Below are positions 44,843 to 52,901 of a stretch of 64,000 nucleotides of DNA, in pieces. The stretch is from the NCBI GenBank assembly GCA_021781455.1, contig JAJXWV010000077.1:1-64000 (forward strand), read 5' to 3'. The position numbers were made by a program, and so were the translations under genes. Every line of letters begins with the position of its first letter. The first letter of the stretch is position 1. The stretch is from Acidobacteriota bacterium. Lineage in GTDB: Bacteria; Acidobacteriota; Thermoanaerobaculia; Gp7-AA8. The notes under the pieces are model-generated. The model saw only the letters and a program-made list of their open reading frames with translations. It made no database searches and was not told the DNA's origin.

Positions 44843-46066
44843 ATGGTCCTCCGCATCCTCGAGCTGATCGCGTTCGCGGGTTTCGCCGTCTCGGCGGCGT
44901 ACACGCTGTTCGCGATCGTGTGCGTAGCTCGCAGCTCGCAGCTCTCAGGTCGCAGAAGCGATCGGAAAGAGGTGACCGCACCTCCTGCGGGCTGCGAGCT
45001 GGGAGCTGCGAGCTGCCCCGCGGTCACGATCGCCAAGCCGCTCTGCGGCGATGAGCCGGAGCTGTACGAGAACCTCCGCTCGTTTTGCGAACAGGACTAC
45101 CCCGAGTACCAGGTGGTGTTCGGCGTTCGCGACGCGAGCGATCCCGCTGCGGTCGTGGCGCGCAGGGTGATCGAGGAATTGCCGGGACGCGACCTGCAGC
45201 TCGTCGTCGAAGCGCGCCTTCACGGCACGAATCACAAGGTCAGCAATCTCGCCGCGATGCAACCGTCGATGAAGCACGCCATCATCGCCGTATCCGACAG
45301 CGACATGCGCGTGGGCAGAGACTATCTGCGAGCGGTCGTGGCACCGTTCGCCGAAGATTCAGTCGGAGCGGTCACGTGCCTCTACCGCGGCGTTCCGGCG
45401 CAAGCAAACCTCGCCTCGGTTCTCGGCGCGATGGCCATCAACGAGATCTTCCTGCCATCGGTGCTCGTCGCGCGAACGCTGCAGCCGCTTCGATACTGTT
45501 TCGGCGCCACGATGGCTCTGCGGCGGAGCGCGCTCGAGGCCATCGGCGGCTTCCACGCGCTGGCTTCGCAGCTCGCTGACGACTACATGATCGGAAAGCT
45601 CGTCAGCGATCGCGGGGAGAAGGTGGCCCTGGCCTCGTATCTGGTCGACAACCGCGTCGACGAGGCCTCGATGCGAGAGCTCTTCCTGCACGAGCTGCGG
45701 TGGGCGCGGACGATCCGGTCGATGCGCCCCGCCAGCTACGCCGGAACCGTCCTGACGATGACACTGGCCTGGTCGCTCGCGTTCGCGCTGGCGACGCGAT
45801 TCTCGATCGCCGGTCTCGCGGCCGTCGGCGCCGCGGCCGTGCTCGCGCTCGCTCTGCAGCTGACGGCGCGTCTCGTGCTTGGCGACGGCGTTCCCTGGTC
45901 GCCCTGGCTCATTCCGCTGCGGGCTATACTCAGCGCTCTCATTTACGGCACGGCCCACTTCGGACGGCACGTCCGATGGAAGACGAACAACCTCACAGTC
46001 TCACCGGGCGGTGGCCTGTCCATGGCCGCCGCACCCGGTCGGAGCGGCGCATCACCTGGCGAATGA
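44843..46066 (+). CDS. hpnI: HpnI, hopanoid glycosyltransferase (GT2/GT21-like)
   Basis: A 407-residue membrane glycosyltransferase that adds N-acetylglucosamine to bacteriohopanetetrol. An N-terminal helix (about 5-27) and C-terminal helices (about 295-345) frame the cytosolic catalytic domain. The ceramide-glucosyltransferase-like motifs are DSDMRV, LADDYMIG and the LRWARTIR (QxxRW-like) site. Residues about 28-58 (SSQLSGRRSDRKEV to CELGAASCP) are encoded by a self-repetitive hairpin and are probably a surface loop just after the first helix. Two bases separate it from the squalene synthase gene. Confidence 0.9.
   Translation: MVLRILELIAFAGFAVSAAYTLFAIVCVARSSQLSGRRSDRKEVTAPPAGCELGAASCPAVTIAKPLCGDEPELYENLRSFCEQDYPEYQVVFGVRDASDPAAVVARRVIEELPGRDLQLVVEARLHGTNHKVSNLAAMQPSMKHAIIAVSDSDMRVGRDYLRAVVAPFAEDSVGAVTCLYRGVPAQANLASVLGAMAINEIFLPSVLVARTLQPLRYCFGATMALRRSALEAIGGFHALASQLADDYMIGKLVSDRGEKVALASYLVDNRVDEASMRELFLHELRWARTIRSMRPASYAGTVLTMTLAWSLAFALATRFSIAGLAAVGAAAVLALALQLTARLVLGDGVPWSPWLIPLRAILSALIYGTAHFGRHVRWKTNNLTVSPGGGLSMAAAPGRSGASPGE
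44924..45017. repeat. Self-repetitive hairpin element (AGCTCGC words) inside hpnI
   Basis: The left arm 44924-44955 (AGCTCGCAGCTCGCAGCTCT) and right arm 44985-45017 (CTGCGGGCTGCGAGCTGGGA and onward) are near-perfect complements over 32 bases. The whole element is open in the hpnI frame, 94 bases with no stop. Confidence 0.75.
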
Positions 46067-46067
46067 C

Positions 46068-47486
46068 ATGAAAAAAACCCTCTTTCTGAATCCTCCCTCC
46101 TTCGAAGGTTTTGACGGTGGCGCCGGGTCGCGCTATCAGGCAAAGCGCGAGATCCGCTCGTTCTGGTATCCGACGTGGCTGGCCCAGCCGGCTGCGATCG
46201 TCGAGGGCAGCCGCCTGATCGATGCTCCCCCGCGCGGGCTTTCGGTCGGCGACGTCCTCCCGCTCGCTGCCGATTACGAGTTGCTCGTGATCCACACCAG
46301 CACGCCGTCATTCGCCTCCGATGTGAAGTTCGCCATGGCCGCGAAGGAGGTCAATCCGAAGTTGATGATCGGCTTCGTCGGGGCGCACGTGGCCGTCCTT
46401 CCCGACTCGGCGCTGCAGGCCTCCGACGCCATCGACTTCGTGGCGCGCAGCGAGTTCGACTTCACCATCCGCGAGGTCGCCGAGGGCAAGCCCCTCGACC
46501 AGATCGCCGGCATCAGCTTCGTCCGCGACGGCAGGATCGTCCACAACCCGGAGCGGCCCACCCTCGAGGACATGGACAGCCTGCCGTTCGTCACCGACGT
46601 CTACAAGCGCGACCTCGTCATCGAGGACTACTTCATCGGCTACCTTCTGCACCCGTACATCTCCTTCTACACGGGGCGCGGCTGCCGGTCGAAGTGCAGC
46701 TTCTGCCTCTGGCCGCAGACCATCGGCGGCCATCGTTACCGCGTCCGAAGCGCGGAGCACGTTGCGGCCGAGGTGGCACAGGCGAAGGAGTATTTCCCGC
46801 AGGTGCGGGAGATCTTCTTCGACGATGACACCTTCACCGACAACCGCGAGCGCGCCGAGGACATCGCCCGGCGGTTAGGCGCGCTCGGCGTGACCTGGTC
46901 GTGCAACGCCAAGGCCGATGTGCCCTTCGAAACCCTGAAGGTGATGAAGGATCATGGTCTGCGGCTGCTCCTGGTCGGATATGAGTCGGGCAATCAACAG
47001 ATCCTCAACAACATCCGGAAGGGAACCCGCATCGACATCGCCCGGCGATTCACCGAGGATTGCCACAAGCTCGGCATCCGGATTCACGGCACGTTCATCG
47101 TGGGCCTGCCGGGAGAGACGCCGGAGACCATCGAGCAGACCATCCAGTTCGCGAAGTCGATCAACCCGCACACCATCCAGGTCTCGCTCGCGGCGGCGTA
47201 TCCCGGCACCGAGCTCTACGCACAGGCCCAGCAGAACAACTGGCTTCGCAAGCAGCCTCTGGTCAGCGACGGCGGGATCCAGGTGAGCTCGCTCGAATAC
47301 CCGACCCTGTCGCACCAGGAGATCTTCGACGCGCTGGCGACCTTCTACAAACGGTTCTACTTCCGGCCGGGAAAAATCAGCGAGATCGTGTACGAGATGG
47401 TGACCAGCCCGCACTGGCTGATGCGGCGGCTGCGCGAAGGTGCGGAGTTCTTCCAGTTCCTGCGCGAGCGCGAGGAGAGCGCCTGA
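46068..47486 (+). CDS. hpnJ: HpnJ, hopanoid biosynthesis radical SAM protein
   Basis: A 472-residue B12-binding-domain radical SAM enzyme. The N-terminal part (FVGAHVAVLPDSAL) looks like a cobalamin-binding fold. The [4Fe-4S] motif C206xxxC210xxC213 (GRGCRSKCSFCLWP) and LLLVGYESGNQQILNNI lie in the radical SAM barrel. HpnJ converts the glucosamine head group of bacteriohopanetetrol into the cyclitol ether, acting after HpnI and HpnK. The start at 46068 is 1 base after the hpnI stop and the family begins with KTLFLNPPSFEGFDGGAGSR. The 3' end overlaps hpnK. Confidence 0.93.
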   Translation: MKKTLFLNPPSFEGFDGGAGSRYQAKREIRSFWYPTWLAQPAAIVEGSRLIDAPPRGLSVGDVLPLAADYELLVIHTSTPSFASDVKFAMAAKEVNPKLMIGFVGAHVAVLPDSALQASDAIDFVARSEFDFTIREVAEGKPLDQIAGISFVRDGRIVHNPERPTLEDMDSLPFVTDVYKRDLVIEDYFIGYLLHPYISFYTGRGCRSKCSFCLWPQTIGGHRYRVRSAEHVAAEVAQAKEYFPQVREIFFDDDTFTDNRERAEDIARRLGALGVTWSCNAKADVPFETLKVMKDHGLRLLLVGYESGNQQILNNIRKGTRIDIARRFTEDCHKLGIRIHGTFIVGLPGETPETIEQTIQFAKSINPHTIQVSLAAAYPGTELYAQAQQNNWLRKQPLVSDGGIQVSSLEYPTLSHQEIFDALATFYKRFYFRPGKISEIVYEMVTSPHWLMRRLREGAEFFQFLREREESA

Positions 47487-48334
47487 GACGGCTCATCGTG
47501 ACCGGCGACGATTTCGGCTTGTCGGTCGCCGTCAACGAAGCGATCGAAGAGGCGCATGCCCGCGGCATCCTCACGTCCGCGAGCCTGATGATCGGATCTC
47601 CGGCCGCGGCTGACGCAGTAGAGCGCGCCAGGCGCAATCCTTCGCTGCGTGTCGGACTGCACGTGGTGGTCGTGCGGGGAGCACCGGTGCTGGCGCGCCA
47701 GCGCATCGACCGCATCGTCGATCGTGAAGGCATGCTGCGGCGCGACCTGGTGAGAGCCAGTTTTCGCTGGGCGCTCGACAGGAAGGCGCGCGCGCAGCTG
47801 CACGACGAGATCGAAGCGCAGTTCGAGGCCTACCGCGCCACCGGCCTCTCACTCGACCACGTCGACTCGCACAACCACCTGCACGTTCATCCCATCGTCT
47901 TCGATCTCCTGCTCGAGATCGGTCCGCGTTACGGCATGCGCGCGCTGAGAATTCCGGACGAGCCGGCCCTGGCTTCCTACCGTGCGGCCGGCGATCGCTT
48001 TTTCTCGCGCGCCGTCTGGCCGCTGTTTCTGGCGCCGTGGATGCGCCGCATGCGGAAACGCGCCCGCCGCGCCGGCCTCGTCACCAACGATTTCGTTTTC
48101 GGAATGCGCGATTCGGGACACGTCACGCGCGACCGCGTCCACGGCTATGTGCGGGTGCTGCCGGAAGGCGTGTCGGAGATCTACGCACATCCTTCGACGA
48201 ACGGCGCAAACGGCGATCCACTGGCCGCGGGCTACGATCACGCGGGCGAGCTCGCCGCGCTCGTCGACGCCGGCGTGCGCCGCGCCATCGACGAAGCGGG
48301 CGTCGAGCTCGTAGCGTACGGCGACATCGCGTAA
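47483..48334 (+). CDS. hpnK: HpnK, hopanoid N-acetyl-sugar deacetylase (YdjC/ChbG-like)
   Basis: A 283-residue YdjC-family deacetylase that removes the acetyl group from the N-acetylglucosaminyl hopanoid made by HpnI. Metal-binding and catalytic marks are IVTGDDFGLS, VDSHNHLHVHP and IYAHPS. Homologues begin M-R-R-L-I-V-T; here the codon in the Met position is CTG (47483), with GAGGAG 6 bases upstream and a CTGA overlap with the hpnJ stop. A GTG at 47498 is the alternative but lacks a ribosome binding site and truncates the first strand. Confidence 0.88.
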   Translation: MRRLIVTGDDFGLSVAVNEAIEEAHARGILTSASLMIGSPAAADAVERARRNPSLRVGLHVVVVRGAPVLARQRIDRIVDREGMLRRDLVRASFRWALDRKARAQLHDEIEAQFEAYRATGLSLDHVDSHNHLHVHPIVFDLLLEIGPRYGMRALRIPDEPALASYRAAGDRFFSRAVWPLFLAPWMRRMRKRARRAGLVTNDFVFGMRDSGHVTRDRVHGYVRVLPEGVSEIYAHPSTNGANGDPLAAGYDHAGELAALVDAGVRRAIDEAGVELVAYGDIA

Positions 48335-48344
48335 ACCTTCTGTC

Positions 48345-48432
48345 GGGCACTTCGTGCCCTCGTACGCTGATGCCATCGCTTGCTCCGGCGGCCTGATGGC
48401 CGCCGCTAAATTCTTACGGCGGCTACGCCGCC
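48345..48432. repeat. Cluster of three short hairpins after hpnK
   Basis: GGGCAC-TTC-GTGCCC (48345-48359), CGGCGGCC-TGAT-GGCCGCCG (48386-48405) and GGCGGC-TAC-GCCGCC (48418-48432). None has a T tract. The rest of the 241-base gap shows no gene. Confidence 0.5.
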
Positions 48433-48562
48433 TTGATTTCACCTTGTGAATTTCTTTCATCGTGGGCGCCGACATCACCGAGGTCTAAGAGTGATTCACG
48501 CTGAGCGGCCGCATGATGTTGCGCGGCGCGGGCGCCGCGGCCACCCGGTCGTCTCCCGCGCC

Positions 48563-48568
48563 TACAAT
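48563..48568 (+). promoter_or_regulatory. Candidate -10 box, leaderless spacing
   Basis: TACAAT ends 7 bases before the ATG at 48576. No -35 hexamer fits well. Confidence 0.4.
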
Positions 48569-48575
48569 GCGGCCG

Positions 48576-49580
48576 ATGGACGCGAACGTGGACGATCGGC
48601 GCGGCACGATGTTCTGGCTTCGCCGCGCCCTCCTCGCCGCGGGCGCCATCGCCGCGGCGGTGATGTTGTGGAATCTCGACGTGCACGCCGTCGGGCGCGC
48701 CATCGCTCACGTCGGCTGGGGCCTCCTGTTCCTGCTCGCCATCGAGATCGTCCCGGAGATGCTCTTCACCACCGGCTGGCGCTTCGCCTTCACCCGCGAG
48801 ACCTCGAAGTCTTACGGCACCGGCGAGCTCCTCAAACTCTGGGTCACGGGTGAGGGTGTCAACTATCTCGTCCCTTCCGCGACCATCGCCGGCGAGGTCA
48901 CGCGCGTGGCCATGCTCAACGACTCCCATCCGGCGGACGTCCGGGCCGGCGCGGTGGTGGTGGCGCGGCTCGCCGGCAGCGTCGGCCAGATCGGCTTTCT
49001 GCTGGCCGGGTTCGCGCTGATCCTGCCTGGTTTGCCAATGATGCAGGCTCACGGGTGGATCGCCCCCACGGCCGCCGCCCTGCTCCTTCTGCTGGCCCTC
49101 GGCGTGACTCTGTATGCGGTCGCCGGCTGGCGATGGATCAGCTCACCCGTCCCGAACAATTCCGATGCGACACGAAGACGGTTGCTCCGCGCGGTTCCTA
49201 ATCACGTGCGCGGCTATTTCGCCGCTCATCCCGTCCGCTTTGTCTGCTCCGCCATCGCCTGCCTCTCTGCCTACGCCTGGGGAGGCGTCGAAGCTTTCTT
49301 CATCTGCCGCTTCATCGGCGTGCCGGTCTCGATGTTCACGGCCATGGCCATCGAAGTGCTCTCCGTGACCATCGACGGAATTCTCTTCCTCGTTCCGGCG
49401 AAGGTCGGGACTCAGGAGCTCGGTAAGACGGCGATCTTCTCAATGCTCGGTCTGCCGCTCAGCTCCGGATTCGCGTTCGGCGTGGTGAGGCACATCCGGG
49501 AACTGTCGTGGGCGTTGAGCGGTTTTGTCATCTACACGACCGCCGGCGGCGGACGGCAGCAGGCTGCTGCGGGGCGTTAA
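48576..49580 (+). CDS. hpnL: HpnL family integral membrane protein (UPF0104-like)
   Basis: A 334-residue protein with about eight transmembrane helices of the lysylphosphatidylglycerol synthase transmembrane (UPF0104) superfamily. HpnL-type proteins sit in hopanoid clusters and may move or flip hopanoid intermediates; this has not been shown directly for most. Typical parts are GEGVNYLVPSATIAGEVTRV, VVARLAGSVGQIGFLL, and the late VPAKVGTQELGKTAIFSMLG. I prefer the ATG at 48576 over one at 48513 because of the -10 box at the normal distance. Separated from hpnK by 241 bases, so it may have its own promoter. Confidence 0.85.
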   Translation: MDANVDDRRGTMFWLRRALLAAGAIAAAVMLWNLDVHAVGRAIAHVGWGLLFLLAIEIVPEMLFTTGWRFAFTRETSKSYGTGELLKLWVTGEGVNYLVPSATIAGEVTRVAMLNDSHPADVRAGAVVVARLAGSVGQIGFLLAGFALILPGLPMMQAHGWIAPTAAALLLLLALGVTLYAVAGWRWISSPVPNNSDATRRRLLRAVPNHVRGYFAAHPVRFVCSAIACLSAYAWGGVEAFFICRFIGVPVSMFTAMAIEVLSVTIDGILFLVPAKVGTQELGKTAIFSMLGLPLSSGFAFGVVRHIRELSWALSGFVIYTTAGGGRQQAAAGR

Positions 49581-49745
49581 GCACAAGGCGTCACGGATTC
49601 ATGACCTCACGGGCCGGTCAGATCCGGCTGCCGCGGCTTTTTAGGCGGATTCGATGTTGTATCATCGATTCTCGCTTCAATTGCATGTGCCGCAAGGCCC
49701 GCGGCACCGTCGCCGCGGTGAGCAGGGGCACCACGAGGTGATTGG

Positions 49746-51677
49746 ATGCTCGACCGGATCAATGATCCAAGAGACCTTGACGCGCTCTCCTATCCTCAGG
49801 TCGCCGAAGTCGCACAGGAGTGCCGCGACATCATCATCGAGACGATCTCCAAGCGCGGCGGACACCTGGCCTCGAATCTCGGGGCCGTTGAGCTGACGCT
49901 GGCTCTGCACCGCGTCTTTCACAGCCCGAAGGACAAGCTGGTCTGGGACACCTCCAACCAGACCTACACGCACAAGCTCCTCACCGGCCGCCGCGATGCG
50001 TTTGCGTCGATCCGCACTCCGGGCGGCCTTTCCGGGTTCGCCGAACCCAGCGAGAGCGAGCACGACGCCATCTGCGCCGGGCACGCCGGAACCGGTCTCG
50101 GCTACGCCCTCGGCCTTGCCGCCGCGGTGCAGGACGCACCCGACGATCCTTACGTCGTGGCCATCGTCGGCGACGGCGCGCTGACGTGCGGAACCAGCTA
50201 CGAGGCGCTGAACAACATCGTCCACATCAAGCCGAAGCGCCTCGTGGTCGTGGTCAACGACAACGGCTGGTCGATCTCCGAGAACATCGGCTGGCTGACC
50301 CAGTGGCGCAATCGCATCATGCTCAACCCGCTCTACCAGCGCCTGACCGAGTCGGGTCACAGCCTTCTGTCGAAGTTTCCGCTCGGCGAGCCCGCGTGGG
50401 GCGTGGCGCGCCGGATCAAGTCCTCGGTCGAGGGGCTGGTGTTGCCGAACATGATCTGGGAAGAGATCGGCCTGCGATATGTCGGTCCGATCGACGGCCA
50501 CGACCAGCGGGAGCTGGAGGACGGGCTGCGCGCGGTCAAGGAAGTGGCGCGCGACGGCACGCCGGTCGTCCTGCACGTGCTCACTCACAAGGGTCACGGC
50601 TACAGGCTGGCCGAGGAGAATCCGTCGAAGTTTCATCAGCCGGGGACGCCTTCGGCCGCAGCGGGAGGGGCCACGCGTTACACCTACTCGCAGGTGTTCG
50701 CGAAGACTCTGATCCGGCTCATGGAGAAGGATCCTTCGATCGTCGGCATCAGCGCGGCCATGCTCGAGGGAACGGCCCTGGGCGAGGTCAAGAAGGTATT
50801 TCCGAACCGCGTGTTCGACGTCGGCATCGCCGAGGAGCACGCCGTGATCATGGCCGCGGGCATGGCGCGCGGCGGCATGCGGCCGGTGGTCTCGATCTAT
50901 TCGACGTTCATGCAGCGGGCCTTCGATCAGATCATCCACGACGTGGCGCTGCAGTCGCTGCCGGTCACGATCTGCATCGATCGTGCGGGGCTCGTCGGCG
51001 ACGACGGCAAGACCCATCAGGGAGTGTTCGACATCGGCTACACCCGCGTCGTGCCGAACATGACCGTGGCCGCTCCGCGCGACGAGAACGAGCTCCAGCA
51101 CCTGCTGTACACCGCCATCTACTCGGGGCAGCCGTTTGCGCTGCGCTATCCGCGCGGCACCGGGCTCGGCGTCCCGCTCGATCAGGAACTGAAGATGCTG
51201 CCGATGGGCCGCGGCGAAGTGATCCGCCCGGGGCGCGACCTGATGCTCTTTGCCTACGGCTCGATGGTGGCCGTAGCTTCCGAGGCCGCGGCGAAGCTGT
51301 CGCAGCAGGGCATCGATTGCGGCGTGGTGAACGCACGCTACGCCAAACCGCTCGATCGCGATCTCCTGCTGCAGGCCGTGAAGATGTCGAAGCGCGTCCT
51401 CACTCTGGAGGAACATCTGATCACGGGCGGATTCGGTTCCGCCGTTCTGGAGACGCTCAAAGCGGCCGGCGCCGATGCCTCGGCCGTCTGCGTTCACGGC
51501 ATCCCCGACCAGTTCATCGAGCACGCCCCGCAGGCTGTGCAGCGGGCGTCGTTCGGTCTCGACGCGAAGGGTGTCATCGCCGCCGTGCTGCAGCATTTCC
51601 CCGATCTGCCACAGCATCTCGCCGAGTCGATCGAGGTCTCCGACGGCGCGCCGCCGCGGGAGAAAGTCACATGGTGA
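49746..51677 (+). CDS. dxs: 1-deoxy-D-xylulose-5-phosphate synthase
   Basis: Thiamine-diphosphate enzyme that condenses pyruvate and glyceraldehyde 3-phosphate, the first and often limiting step of the MEP isoprenoid pathway. The 643-residue length is standard. Landmarks are HLASNLGAVELTLALH, WDTSNQTYTHKLLTGR, the thiamine-diphosphate motif GDGALTCGTSYEALNN (near 142), DVGIAEEHAVIMAAGMA and DRAGLVGDDGKTHQG. It overlaps ispH by 7 bases, so the first and last enzymes of the MEP pathway are translated together behind the hopanoid genes, supplying precursors for squalene. Confidence 0.96.
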   Translation: MLDRINDPRDLDALSYPQVAEVAQECRDIIIETISKRGGHLASNLGAVELTLALHRVFHSPKDKLVWDTSNQTYTHKLLTGRRDAFASIRTPGGLSGFAEPSESEHDAICAGHAGTGLGYALGLAAAVQDAPDDPYVVAIVGDGALTCGTSYEALNNIVHIKPKRLVVVVNDNGWSISENIGWLTQWRNRIMLNPLYQRLTESGHSLLSKFPLGEPAWGVARRIKSSVEGLVLPNMIWEEIGLRYVGPIDGHDQRELEDGLRAVKEVARDGTPVVLHVLTHKGHGYRLAEENPSKFHQPGTPSAAAGGATRYTYSQVFAKTLIRLMEKDPSIVGISAAMLEGTALGEVKKVFPNRVFDVGIAEEHAVIMAAGMARGGMRPVVSIYSTFMQRAFDQIIHDVALQSLPVTICIDRAGLVGDDGKTHQGVFDIGYTRVVPNMTVAAPRDENELQHLLYTAIYSGQPFALRYPRGTGLGVPLDQELKMLPMGRGEVIRPGRDLMLFAYGSMVAVASEAAAKLSQQGIDCGVVNARYAKPLDRDLLLQAVKMSKRVLTLEEHLITGGFGSAVLETLKAAGADASAVCVHGIPDQFIEHAPQAVQRASFGLDAKGVIAAVLQHFPDLPQHLAESIEVSDGAPPREKVTW

Positions 51678-52660
51678 ACGAGCGGGCGGAGGGCATCAGG
51701 GTGGAGCGGCTGCTGATTGCGGCGCTGCGAGGCTTCTGCGCCGGAGTGGTGCGCGCCATCGACGTGGTCGAGAAGGCGCTGGAGACCTGCGACGGGCCCG
51801 TCTACGTGCGCAAGGAGATCATCCACAACCGCTACGTCGTCGACGAGCTGCGGCACAAGGGAGCGATCTTCGTCGAGGAGATCGAGCAGGTTCCCGACGG
51901 AGCATGGCTGATTTTTTCGGCGCACGGGATCTCGCCCGCTGTTCGCCTGGCGGCCCGGCAGAAGCGGCTGCGGACGATCGACGCCACGTGCCCGCTCGTC
52001 ACGAAGGTGCACATGGAAGTGATCCGCTACTCACGGGCGGGATTCACGATCGTCTTCATCGGACATCGCAATCACGACGAGGCCATTGGAACGCTCGGGG
52101 AAGCGCCGCAATCGATCTGCCTGGTCGGATCGAAAGAGGAAGCGGAGAGCGTCCGGATTCCCGATCCGGACAAGGTCGTGTACCTGACCCAGACGACCCT
52201 CAGCGTCGACGACACGAGAGAGATCGTCGAGGTCCTTCGACGCCGCTTCCCGAAACTGACCATCCCGCCGAAAGACGACATCTGCTACGCCACCCAGAAC
52301 CGCCAGGACGCGGTGAAGGCGCTCGCGCCGCATGTGGACGCGTTGCTGGTGCTCGGGGCGCCTAACAGCTCGAACTCGCTCCGCCTGTGCGAGGTCGCTG
52401 CCGCCCGCAACCTTCCCGCGCACCTGATCGAGACCGCGGCCGACATCCGCATGGAATGGCTGCAGAACGTCCGCATACTCGGTTTGACCGCCAGCGCCTC
52501 GGCCCCGGAGGTCCTGGTCCGCCAGGTCATCGACTTCGCCCGCGAGCGCCTCGGCGTCACGGAGATCGAAGAGTTCGAGACGGTGAGCGAGGACGTCCAC
52601 TTCACGTTGCCGAACGAGCTGATCGGGGCGATGAACGAGAAACGTCGCGCGGTGGGTTGA
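51671..52660 (+). CDS. ispH: 4-hydroxy-3-methylbut-2-enyl diphosphate reductase
   Basis: Last enzyme of the MEP pathway, reducing HMBPP to IPP and DMAPP with a [4Fe-4S] cluster. The 329-residue protein has the three cluster cysteines: Cys23 (RGFCAGVVRAID), Cys107 (DATCPLVTKVH) and Cys205 (DDICYATQNRQ). Active-site segments are FIGHRNHDEAIG and GAPNSSNSLRL. The ATG at 51671 lies inside dxs (ATGGTGA). Last gene of the hopanoid/isoprenoid block; a large palindrome follows. Confidence 0.96.
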   Translation: MVNERAEGIRVERLLIAALRGFCAGVVRAIDVVEKALETCDGPVYVRKEIIHNRYVVDELRHKGAIFVEEIEQVPDGAWLIFSAHGISPAVRLAARQKRLRTIDATCPLVTKVHMEVIRYSRAGFTIVFIGHRNHDEAIGTLGEAPQSICLVGSKEEAESVRIPDPDKVVYLTQTTLSVDDTREIVEVLRRRFPKLTIPPKDDICYATQNRQDAVKALAPHVDALLVLGAPNSSNSLRLCEVAAARNLPAHLIETAADIRMEWLQNVRILGLTASASAPEVLVRQVIDFARERLGVTEIEEFETVSEDVHFTLPNELIGAMNEKRRAVG

Positions 52661-52672
52661 GAGGGCCTGACA

Positions 52673-52842
52673 GAGAGCGCGGAGGGCAGAGCGCAGTCCC
52701 CCCGTCACTCTCATCAAGGGCAAGACTCCGCGATCGTGCCATCTGGAGACTCTTCGCCGCGCTACGCCGCTCCACCCAACCGCCCACCCGCGGCTCCGCC
52801 GGCTCAGAGTGACGGGAACTGCGCTCTGCCCTCCGCGCTCTC
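52673..52842. repeat. 170-bp nested palindrome after ispH
   Basis: The outer arms are a perfect 25-bp inverted repeat (52673-52697 and 52818-52842; GAGAGCGCGGAGGGCAGAGC and onward). Nested inside are CCCGTCACTCT and AGAGTGACGGG arms and the dispersed GTCACTCT...GGCTCCGCCGGCTCAGAGTGAC repeat also seen at 10861-11057 and 22216. Confidence 0.75.
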
Positions 52843-52901
52843 CGTTGGCCCGCCGATTGCGATAAGTACCCGACAGTCGTCAACGGTCCAGGGAGACAAA
52901 T

